In this document: one piece after another, positions 11,901 through 23,900 of the stretch
Numbering within the stretch: the stretch's first letter is position 1
Layout: each line of letters starts with the position of its first letter
From: Eonycteris spelaea
Taxonomy: Eukaryota > Chordata > Mammalia > Chiroptera > Pteropodidae
Length of the DNA: 64,000 nt
NCBI GenBank assembly: GCA_003508835.1
Contig: PUFA01000003.1
Location: 9,897,501-9,961,500, forward strand
Direction: 5' to 3'
Notes under the pieces: generated by a model
Seen by the model: only the letters and a program-made list of their open reading frames with translations
Told to the model about the DNA's origin: nothing
Databases searched by the model: none
Made by a program: the position numbers and the translations under genes

Positions 11901-14900
11901 TTGCCCCAGAGGGGTAGAGGCTTGGGCTAAGTTTGGCCAGCGACTGAACCCCTCTCAGGACTGTGCCACTGAGCAAGCACCTACTTCACAAATCCACACT
12001 AATAAGACTGGGAGACTTAGGAGCTTTGCTTAGTACATAGAAACAGACATGGAAGGCAGCCAAAATGGGAAGACAAAGAAGCAGAAACCATATAAGAGAA
12101 CAGAACAGAGATCCAGATATAATGGAGTCAAGTAATTTACCAGATGCAGAGTTCAAAACACTGGTTATAAAGATGCTCAATGAACTTTTGGGAAGTGTAA
12201 AGAACTCCAAAGAGATTTAAAAAAAAACATAAAAATGGAAATTACAAAAGGGAACCAGTCTGAAATGAAGAACACATTATTTGAGATGAGAAGTATATTA
12301 AATAGAATAAACAAAGGAATAAACAGTGAATAAGGAAAAGGATCAAATGCTCTACCTAGAGGATGGGAAAACCAAGGACAGACAATCAGAATAGCACGAG
12401 AAAAGAGCTAAGAGTATCAAAATAATTTAAGGAGCATATGGGACACTATTAAGGGTCCAAATATTCATCTGATCAGCATAACTGAAGAAAATCAAGATGT
12501 TGAACAGCTGTTTGAAGAAATAATGATGGAAAATTTCCCTAACCTGGTGAAGGAAATGGACATAAAAGCCCAGGAAGCTCAGAGAATTCTAAAAATCAGG
12601 AATCCAAAGAGGCCCACACCAAGATACATCATAATTAAAATGCCAAAGGTTAAATACAAAGAAAGTATATTAAAAGCAGCAAGAGAAAAACAAATTACTT
12701 ATAAGGGAACACCCATAAGACTGGCAGCTAATTTCTCAAAAGAAATTACACAGGACAGAAGAGCTTGGCAAAAAGTATTAGACAGGATGAATATCCAGGA
12801 TCTACAACCAAGGATACTTTATCCAGCAAAGCTATCATTTAGAGTTTAAGGAAAGATAAAGAGCTTCCCAGACAAAAATAAGCTAGAGGAATTTTATTAC
12901 CACCAAGCCAGTATTACAGGAAATGTTGGAGGGATTTCTTTAAGAAGAAAAAAACCTATCAAAAACAGGAATAAAGAATGGTAACAACTACATTCCTATC
13001 AATAAGTACCTTAAATGGGAAAAAATTAAGTGCTCCAACCAAAAGATAAAATGGCTGAAAGGATGAGAAAACAAGGCCCCTACATATGAAAATAAAGGAG
13101 ATGGAAAAAGATATTGCTTTGATGGACCTAGAAAGTATTTAAGTCAGACAGAGAAAGATAAACACTGTATGATTTCACTTATATGCGGAATCTAAGGAAT
13201 AAAAAGAATAAACTAATCAAAATAGACTCACAAATATAGTGGACAATTTGGTGATGGACAAAGAGGGGAGGGGGATTCGGGGGGCTGGGAGAATGTGGTG
13301 AAGGGTTAAAGAAATACAAATTAGTAGCTGATGGATGGTCACAGGGATAGGGAGCACAGCATAGGGAATGCAGTTAGCATTAATACATTGGCTAGGTGGA
13401 GGGTCAGGGGAGGAAGGTAGCAATGGGGGGAGGATCATTTTACGAACTATTTAGATGTCTAACCAATGTACTATATACTGAAACTAATTAAAATATATTA
13501 AAAATACCTCTGCAGAGGTATCTATAACTTATCAGATATACAGTCTTTTACACCATGAGGAAAAGGCGGTAGAAAAAATTTTTACCTTAATACTGTTTAT
13601 ATTACAGATAAGCGAACTTAAATGTATAGGGGAAAAAAGAATTCACACACGCTCCAAATACATTAGAGCCTGACCTTAAGACCCTGCCAACTAAAACAAC
13701 TTTTGTAGTCACAACTTAGGTAATAGGCTGGGAATAGCTCCTAGCACTTAATCTTAATCTTATCTAACAACATTTACCAAGTATTTCATTGTCAAAATAG
13801 CCAAAAAATAACATTTTGACAATTTAGAAATTAACAGCCTTATCAAAACCAACCTATCCTTTGTTTAAATTGGACTAGTAGTTTGATGTGACATTTTCAG
13901 ACTCAATCAATAAGGGGAAAATATGTCGATGTATACCAATTGCTAGGCCATCGCTGAAATTGTGCAGGCCATCACCCATTATCACCATCCATGCCAATGT
14001 GGCGATGCCGGCATCTTTTAGCTCCTCCCGAGAGTAGCGCTGTGACTATGGTGGTGGTTTTGGTGGTGATGGTGATGGAGAATATGATGGTAGTCATGGT
14101 GGTGGTGAATGAGATCATCTGACTGGCCAAGTGTATCATGGAAATGAGAATGGCATTTATTCTTGCACCCTCTGGGTACATATTCATTATAGACTTCTTG
14201 CGGATGAGTGTGAGCTATCATGACCTCTTCTTCTTCCAAGATTGCTGGCTGTTGAGAATCAAAGTGGGAGGGCTCTTGTGAGTCTGCTCGTAAATAACCT
14301 TCAGATCCTAGGTATAAACAAAAAAAGACATTGGGACAAATTCAGAAAGCTTTGTAAATGTGCCTAAAAACATTTCAAACATTCCCACTGACAAAAAGAT
14401 CTTAAAGTGTGGCAGCTCTTTCACATACAAGTGCAGAACCATTAGAATATTGTTCATGAAAAACATCAATAGGTTTTAACGGATTTTAGAAATTGAATGG
14501 TCTCACATATTAAGAACGGCTTTTAAGCATTAACATTCAATAACTACCTTCCAGAACCTTTAATTTCTTCTGCCTCCCTACATTTTTAAAGATGACATTT
14601 TTCTTGATTATAAAAACACACTCATTTTAGAAAAATATTTAAGAAACATATTGAAATTGGAAATAAAATCCACATATAATCCTCTTGTCTGACTTCCTTT
14701 TCAAGGGCAAAATTCAACGAAAAACAGAAGAATCTGAAATACCATCATCACCAAGAATCATTTATTATCTATTTGTATAAAGAAAAGTAAATTGCAACAA
14801 TAAGGTTTTGTTTTTCTGTTTTGTACACTGGTATCACTTTTCCCAGAAGCATTTCTGACACTGGTCCAATTCTAGAGCAGCTATTTCTACTCATCATTAT

Positions 14901-17900
14901 ATATTGACTGGATCTCATTAAAAAGGTTGCAGAGAATAGATGAAGGAAGATGAATAAGAACATTTTACTTGCTCTTTAGAGAAAAACAGTATGTTGGAAA
15001 ACAAAAGTAAACAGGAAACCTTATAAATAAGGGGTAGCAACAATGAAATTTTTCTCCCTCAGTGTATCAGCATTAATTTCCTGATTTTGATAACTGACCT
15101 ATAGTTATACAAGAAAATGTCCTTTTCTTAGGAAATATACATTTAAGTATTTTGGGGTAAAGAAGCATCGTGTCTGCAATTTTTTTCCAAATGGTTTAAA
15201 AAAAAATGTGCATATGTGTCTGGCGGGGAGAAGGTGGGAAGGAGAATGATAAATGAAGGCAGGATAACTGGAGAATACAGGAAAAGGACACAGAATCTGA
15301 ATTTACCTCAAATTAAAAAATTATAGAAAAAAAGATGTAAATACACATGGAAACAACCAACTCAGTGGCTATTTAAAATAAAGTATGAGATTAAAAAACA
15401 AAAAAGGGCATAGGCCTGTCTTTTCCAGGTAGTCCAAACTGTCTGCAGAATGCAGAGTAATGAATTCCCTCCAGCCCTCAGATTCTCAAGGACTTACGAT
15501 CATCTGAGTCTACTTTCTCTTCATTTGTTGAAAGTTGAGATTCATACTTGGACAACTGCTTCTTAATCTCCACGTCATCATCATTTTCAGGTTTTTTCTG
15601 ATTCTAAAATAGCAAGGGAAAGCAATATTTTAAAAGAGTTTATTTGCTTATGTGTATAGCCTTAAATAAAGTTAAGCAAAAGATACAGAAAGACAGCAGA
15701 GTAACAGACTTCTATTGGAAAAAAAGCCACCTATGAGCAGGACCTGTACTTAACTTGCACAGGACCTAGTAGTGACTCCTGGGCATAGCAACTATTCAGA
15801 AAGGTAAAGAATCAATGCCTCAGGAATACAAAATGTAAAAGTCGCATTCATCTTTCTGACTGTTCCCTAGGTCATCCAAGTGTAGTCTTATATAAGCAGC
15901 ACAGTATCCCTTGGGAGCTTAGAAATGTACAATCTCAGCCACACCCAGACCTAATGAATAAAAATGGGGATTTAAACTAGATCACCAAGTGACTCAAACA
16001 CACATTAAAATTGAGCTCTGCCTCAAACTATCAATTTGGAACCAGCTACAGGTTTTTTTAGGCATTTAGTGATCTGCTAACCAACTGTTTTGTTTTCTCC
16101 ATCTTTCTTTTGGACACTGAAATCCCGGATTTCCACGCTTTTTATACCCTAAAACTACACTATGACAATATGTATTGAAATGACTTTTTCAGATCCCAGG
16201 GATGGGACCCAAAGGGAAACTCCCTCAAGAGAGCACATAATCTTGTTAACTATCTTGGTAATGCAATCACAGAGATTTTCCTGCCTTACTTTCACACATT
16301 ATCTTCCTTATAGCCCCTCCTTAATTCCGAAGGAAAAAAAAGAAAACCACAAATTGTCATTCTGGGAAGCATTTTTCTTGGTCTGTTGAGATTCAGCTTC
16401 TGGGCATGTCCTATTTGGCTCAAATAAATTCTAATGAGCATTTATAAAAATTTCCTATAATTTTGGATATTCTTATGTCGACAGGTTACAAAAAGTTATA
16501 AAGGCAAATGCACGAATCTTTATATCTACTCCTATCATAATGCCTCAGAGAAAGTACTTGAATATTTGTGGATATAAATGAATTCAGTATACTTTAAGTC
16601 ACTTTAGTTGATGCTTTATTTCTTCTTAGGTAACAACTCTAGAACTGAGATTTTAATAAATTGTTCCATTAGGGCATATAATGTTCCCTATGCTAAGTGC
16701 TGGCAATACAAAATAACACGAAAGAGGGGCCACATAGTAAGTAAACCTGACAAGTTCAGGGGAGACCTGCATGGTGGGCCTTACAAACTGGAACTGAAAG
16801 TAACCACATAGGATAGTCTAAACATAAAAACTCCTAACTAAAAGCAGGTCATGGCAGTAGTCCCATCCTAGGTCTGTAGCTTCCTTGACAAAAGGTCTAT
16901 CTTTACTGTAACTGAACCTGTTAAGGTCTTTTTGCATTTATTGTTTTTTGCATCTAAGATAATGTCGATACCTTTGATGTCAGAGTAATTCCTTTAAAAC
17001 ATACCCTTTGAATGTCAAGAGTAATCTCCTTTTCCGGACCCCTCAGGGAACACCCTCTGTGCCAGAGCAGGAGACCACAGAACCTCTCCTCTCCCTCACT
17101 GTTACTGTCTGAATACCAACTGTGTGCTATAAATATTAATTATTAACTACCCTGGACCCACCAATGTAAAAGAAATACGTGTTTCTCCATTTTACTTCAT
17201 ATCCAATCCCAGAGATTTCTCCCTTTTGATTTTCCCACCCCCTTAATTTACCCCAGTAGATTTCATGTAACCCTCCCTACTCTGCTCCTTTGATTCTAAT
17301 GTGTAAAATAAGATGCAAAACTGACATTCTCCAGGGCACTTTCTCAATTCATTGAGATTTGCTTCCTGGCAAATGTTGTCAGTTTGGCTCAAATAAACTC
17401 ATAAAAATTCTCTACAGATTTGGACGTTTATATTGACAAAAGAGTCTCTGTTCTCATAGAACTTATCACTTACCAATGGGAGGGAGGCTTTATACAGATA
17501 ATGATTATACAATTTTTTGATTGCAATTTTCGATACATTTACAAAGAAAAAACACAAGAGTGCTATTCTCATAGTAAGACCTAACTAAACCCCAGGGTAG
17601 GCTTCCTTCAGAAAGTAATATTTATAGCAAAAATAAAGATGAGCAGGGTTTACCAGGGAAGAGCAGGGTAGGCAGTATTCCAGGCAGAAAGAACAGAATG
17701 AGGCAGTAGGAGGGTCCTAAAGCAGGAAGGGGCCAGCCATGATCTGAATGGAAAGGAGGACAAGGTGGTTGGGGCCTAGTAGGTCAAGGTGGCTAGAGAT
17801 AAAGGTGGGCTGCTGGAGATCAGACAATGCAAAACTTAAGGGTTGTGGATTTTGTTATAAAAGCAATGAGAAATCACTAAGGGAAGGATTTTAAGTAGTG

Positions 17901-20900
17901 GAGTCCAACCTTATCAGATTTTCATTTAAACAAATTGCTCTGCCTGCTCTAGGACTAGGAGAAGACAAAATATAATAAATAGAATTTCTTCTTTTTGAGA
18001 TAACAAAATAAGATTAAAAATTGTTATGTAAAATTAAGATCTGGATGCCCTTGAAAAAAGATACTTAATGTATTCTAAAACTCCTATGAAAAGTCATCAT
18101 CTAGAAATTATGCTTACTTGCTATTTAGTGTTTCTTATACATTCAACAAATATTTTGTAGCCATTGCTTATGTGCCAGTTACTAAGATAGGCATAGGAGA
18201 CACAGCAATAAATAAAACAAAGAGGTCCTGGCCCTCAAGTCCTTACATTCTAGTAAAAGCTATTTTAGTTAAGAATAGAGATTATCAAACTTCTTTGAAT
18301 ATAATTCACAATAATAATGTAATCTATACATAGTAGGATATGTAATATACTGGAATATTACTGTTGCATTTTAAAATACTGGTTATGACACAAGATTGCT
18401 TTCACAACTAATGAGTTAAAATCCAGAATTTGAATAATACCATTCTGTATTAAATAGGGCCTACCTCTTAGAGTCTCATGCTAAAGAGTGCTAGATTAAA
18501 GTTTTCTTTAAGAAAAATTTGAAAACCAAATTGAAATGACAACGTTAAATAAATCATAGCATTTGAAACACAAAAATGGTAAGACAACCAACCTCCAACT
18601 CTCCCCAAAAAAGCTAAAAATGATTTTTTTTTTAAGGTAAAAATAATTTCAGAGAACATAAAGTAGGATAATTACTCAAACCAGTCAAAGTGAAGCAATG
18701 GGGACAAAAGGAACATGGAAGATGACTTCCTGGGTTAATAATGAATCAGCCATTCTTATTTCACTTCTTTCCTCTAAATTTAGATCCAGGAAGGAGAAGG
18801 TTCAAAATATGCAATTCGAGATTTTAGTGAATGAAAACTCACAAGGGCAAATAAATATTCATAGGATGCAGCAGGCGGCTATTCTGTTCACACACGCACT
18901 GGTTTCCTACAGTGAGCTCTATGCTCAGCAAGTCAACTATGTTAGTTTTGAGCCTCTTCATGCCAGTTATATTTGTTACTATCATTGCACAATAACAAAT
19001 ATTAGTAACATATTGCTTAAACTATGTGATGACGGTGAAAATTATATTGCTTTACAAGTATGTAACCTCTTGATCAATTTTAGAGAAATATAAATTGGAC
19101 ATTGTAGATGCAGCAGCAGTAGAAAAAAAAATTGCACAGAATTCCAACACAAAGAAACTCTTGGTCAACATCAAATGACCAGATGAGTGCACAATGTTTT
19201 AAGTTAAATTAAAATGTCCAAGATGTGTACATGTCATTTTTAAGAGTTCCCACTAGGACAGTCTTTTGACTGACTTGCCTGTACACATCATTTAAGAGGT
19301 AAATAACTACAGGCAAGTCGAAGTTATTTTTACCAGAGAGTCTACTGTTTGGCTTCATACTACTTTCTGATGACAATTTGCAAAGGGCGAGTCTGTGAAA
19401 GTTACATACCCTTTCAAATAAAACAGAATACTCAGCTACTGGGTGAATAATTTAATCAGAGTTAATCATAACTGCCAATAATATTGACGGTGTATCTATG
19501 ACACTTTATTCCTTAAACCACTTTATTGAGGTATGATTGACATATAAAGCTGCATACATTCAATGTATACAACTCAATGAGTTTGGGGTTAAGAATATCA
19601 ACTGTGAAACCACTGCCACCATCAAGGCCATAATCACAGTGTTTCTGATCTTTAAGGCTTTGTCTATGCCCTGTTTGGTCATTTATATAGATGTTTATCC
19701 TTGCCTTTCTTACCCTCTCATGAGTTGGAAGAGAATTCAGAAGACAGAGAGCTCCAGGGTTATAAAGATACAGAACTGCTCTCCCTTCATGCCTCTGGGA
19801 GCAAAAATTATCTCAAGAATACTCAACCCCATCTCAAACGAAGAGCATACACTCTGGACAAGCTTTGTCAACAGTCCAGTTACAGTGCTACTTTAAATAA
19901 ATGTCTGGTGCATAGTAAGTACTCAGTATATTTTTTCTTACCTTCTTCTTCTTGTCTTTAAATTGCTTTATCAATGTGAGTACATGTTCAACAAGAAACA
20001 TGAAATACAAGCCTCCCAGTGCTGTTAGACCCTTCCATGTGGAATCAAAATAGGTACTTTCTTCTATGTTTTGAGAAGATAGATGACTGAACAGTGGCCC
20101 TCTCTTCATTTCCACTGCTAGTTGTTCATGGCTGTGACTATGGTGGTGACTTGAATGGGACTAAAAGCAAAACAACATGTATTTTATAAATTCATTAGTT
20201 TCACACGTCAGAAAAATTGGCTAAAAATAAGGTCAAATTTGAAATCATTCAGAATTAGGCAATTAATGGGATACTTCAGAATGAAGAGAAGTTTAGGATA
20301 TTAAACATAAAATGACCAACAAGTAGCTAGCTATCTAGAGCTTAACATATACAATCTACTATGGCATTTAATACAGTGGATCTGTTCAGTGTAAAGACAG
20401 ATACATTCCCCAATGACCCTCGTAATAGGCAGTGGGTTTTTCAATATTCGACAAGTTATCATGGCCACAAATGATAGGGAACTGCCAAGGTGGACAGTGT
20501 TTACTGCTTTATACTCTCAGCTGAAAAGCTCATACTGTATCATCAGTGTGCTTACAAAAAGCTCAGTCTGTATAAATGGCCCTTAGTGAGTACCTGAGAT
20601 CCAGGTGCATTGCCCCAGTAGCCTTGGCTGAGTGCTGTAGGAACTGTTACTACATGTTAGGAAATTGGGTGTGGCACATAACAGAGGTGAGACAGGGAGG
20701 GAGTCATAAGCACATCCTACTTTGTGCAGCAGGTATTCCTGAACATCTGCCTTCTGATGGTCAGGGAGTTTATCACAGCAAAATAGTTTTCATTCACTAC
20801 TAAATGAAACATGATGAGATATGTAGTATTATAGGAATAATTTCCCCACCCCCTCATTTACCTGCAAACCTCTAAAGGAAATTTATAAAATGGGACCCAA

Positions 20901-23900
20901 ATATTTTCTCCCTATGTGCCTATCCCAAATACTTAATGGAAAAGTAAGTTCATGTTACCAAACTTGCTTTATTTAAGAATTCAGTTATATTACAAAGTAT
21001 AAATCTCTAAACACACACATAAATTCAACACCAAAGAAAAACTCTTAAAGTTTCTTGGGTACATGTAGAGTCACATTTTTTATTTCTACGGCAATTACAC
21101 TAACATGTAACCAGGTGATTCACATTATTGCAGTCTGTCACAGTGCTAATATGAGTAGAATCAGTCTCTTTTTATTAACTGGGCTCCAAAAAGTTAAATT
21201 AGTCGGTATTTAGTAAATTCCCTTTAAAAAGAAAAGAAGTGAAATGTACTAACAATTAGTATAAAAAAGCAGCTTTTGGTTACCAAATATATTTTAATAT
21301 CAACTCCTCTAAACCAAATTTCTAACCTTTTACACATATCAATACAAAGAATTCTGGTACCAACCAAAAAAATAAATTTTCAATGTTGAATAAAACACAC
21401 TAATAGCACAAATTATATACTTACATGTGGAAGAAGGTGCAAAAAATGCATCACCACTCAATGTCCCAACAGCCAATGCCACAAGGAAACTCAGGAGAAA
21501 CTTGAAAAATACCCGATTCATGAGAGGCACTAAGATAACACCCAGCAAAGACAGGAAACTGATGATGGAAATGGCTATAAAGCCACCAACCCAGGCTGGC
21601 AAACAAAAAAGAGCAAAGGAAAAAGCATACGATTGATAAACTTTAAAGAGACACTCTGGAGTAGCATAAAGCAACTTGTAAAAAGTAGAGAAGTTAGAGA
21701 AATACAAACTCAGTGGACTGGGATGGTGGTAATAGAGCAATAACTAAGATATGAGTTCAGGTAAATAACCTGACTGAACCCTCCATATAAAGAGCATTAG
21801 CCCAGTGAAAAATTCTTCAGCTGGGGTACAAAGATGGGTAAAAATGGTAAAACAGGATGAACTCTAGCTCATTTGGGAATTGAGTCTTCAGACTCCCATA
21901 ACACCTAAATTAAGAAAAAGGGAAAAGTTAAAAAAGAGGAAAGGTAAAAAAGGAAACTGGGAATAATAATTTCCTCAGTCAACAATTATTTCCTTATTAT
22001 ATTTTGAGCACTGAAACTATACTATAGCAAAGCTTATTCTAGTTTCATTTATTAATAAGAACAGACCAGAATTAGGCTCCTAAATAGTAGAAATTAACTT
22101 CGACCCTTCCTCCCAAATAGTGTGACAATGTATAAAAAACCCAAATTTCAGATGACTAATACTTTCTTTGGGATGACCTCAGACAAGTTACAACCTGTAT
22201 TTTCTTTTCCTTTCTTTTTTTAAGGATGAGGACTAACATTCTTGCTTTTCCTACATTTAAGGCAGAGAACAATTAAGATAGTATATTTGAAATTATGAAG
22301 AACAGGTTGATGTAAGTACAAGAAAAACTACAACATAAATGTATCTATTGGAAATTATTTTTACATAAAAAATGCAATTCTACCTATTTGTAAAGAATAG
22401 GTCTTTGGAGGAATTTCAGCTTTCTTCTCACTCGTCGTATGAAGCAGACATGATCTAGCATCAATTTGATTGATGATGGCTGGGCAGAGATAGTTGAACT
22501 CTGTTGCATTCAGTGGAACCTGGATGCTCATGCCATGAGATGTAAGTAGCTTTGATGCATTGAAACACTGAAGGAAACAAAGCAGTGAAAATCACCAAAA
22601 GGCATTCCCATTAGAGAACCCCCAAAAAGTTGTTCAATGACATAACACCTTTTCCTTAGTGAAGTTTGATTCTTTATTTTTTTAAAGTTAACACCAATTA
22701 AAGTCAACTTTTTTTTTTTTGAATACTTAGGAACTTGCCTCAAGCTGTGGAAAGGTACTATGTCACAAAGGTGGTATTTCACCTCTCTGCCTATTTCTTC
22801 TTGGTAGAAAAGGTCAAATCACTAGTCACCTATGGAGAAAGCCTTAAATGGAATAAGCTTGAGGATAAAAGAACATTCACAAGCTTGTTAATTCATTCTA
22901 TAAACCTATTAAGGAAATGAGCTTTAATTTCGAGATGGGATTCATTAGAGATTGAGAAATATGTTGTTTTAGTACTAGACTCAGCCTAAACAAGCCCAAG
23001 ACATGTCACTGTTCCAGCAATGACCACAGTTGCAAAACTTAGCTCAGTTCTATCTACATACTTGGCAAAATAAATCTCTATGAGAGAATATTAAATTGTG
23101 CACATTACTCTCAAGCAGGGCAAGGCCGGTAATAAAACAAACCTGTACTGGCAGGCAGCTGTTTCAACAATTTAATTAGATGAGAAGTTTAGTTTGAACA
23201 GAACCTCATCTGATTATTATAATCTGCCCCATTCCCCCCAAATTGGCAGTAGCACCTATTTCTCATCTTCTATCAAGTTATTTTAATCTTCTATAATTCT
23301 TGACGAACATTATTCAGAACAAACTTTATCACCACAGTTGCTATGGGAATAACCATCATTAGTATTATCCCAGAATCAGTACAGTCATATGATGGTCTGA
23401 ATGAAGTACTTAAGTTTTGCTTATTAGCATACACCAGCTAATTCCTTGTTTTTGATACCCTCAGCCAAGGCAAACTGTGTACAGTCTGGAAGTCCAGTCT
23501 CGAAAAAACATGAACTCAGAACTTCACTGCCCAAACATTCACTTGTCCAGTATATCATTCTTGTTAGTAGCTTCAATTTCACTATTCCACAAGTCACTGT
23601 GATCTCTGCCAAGAAGGTAACACTGTTCTTAAATTTCTTAGCCCCTTCAACCATATCTTTACTTAAAACATGGATTCTAACTCTTGCTTTTTGAAGCTCT
23701 ATTTTCTATTTTTTTAAATATTCACCTATAAAAGTTTCTTCAAAAATAACTTTGATATCTACTTTCTATACGTTTAAAAAATTCTATATTAGAAAATAGT
23801 TTGAGCAGGCAGCCCTATTCTTACTATTATCCAAGTTTTGTATCAGAAACATTTATAACACATTAGGGACACTTTGGGTCAAGGGCCTTGTGGGAGAAAG

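Larger units (their letters stand above)
10439..13936 (-). other. SLC39A6: SLC39A6 intron carrying a MIR and an L1 derivative
   Basis: Donor GTATAC at 13936, acceptor ACACAG at 10441-10439. It contains a MIR-like piece near 11.03 kb and an ORF2-less LINE-1 derivative at about 11.3-13.5 kb; the rest is unremarkable. Confidence 0.7.
15604..19941 (-). other. SLC39A6: SLC39A6 longest intron
   Basis: Donor GTAAG at 19941, acceptor TTTTAG at 15604. It contains two LTR-like pieces (16.2-16.5 and about 17.05-17.44 kb), an old repeat at 17.64-17.96 kb, an L2/MIR-class piece at 18.13-18.29 kb, an inverted repeat at 19.27 kb and an antisense L1 piece at 19.51-19.67 kb. Open frames at 18698-19093 and 19537-19896 are not supported as genes. 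Confidence 0.65.

Noticed and set aside
12523..12849. Novel 108-residue protein gene
   Set aside because: It is the L1 ORF1 RNA-binding domain within a retroelement.
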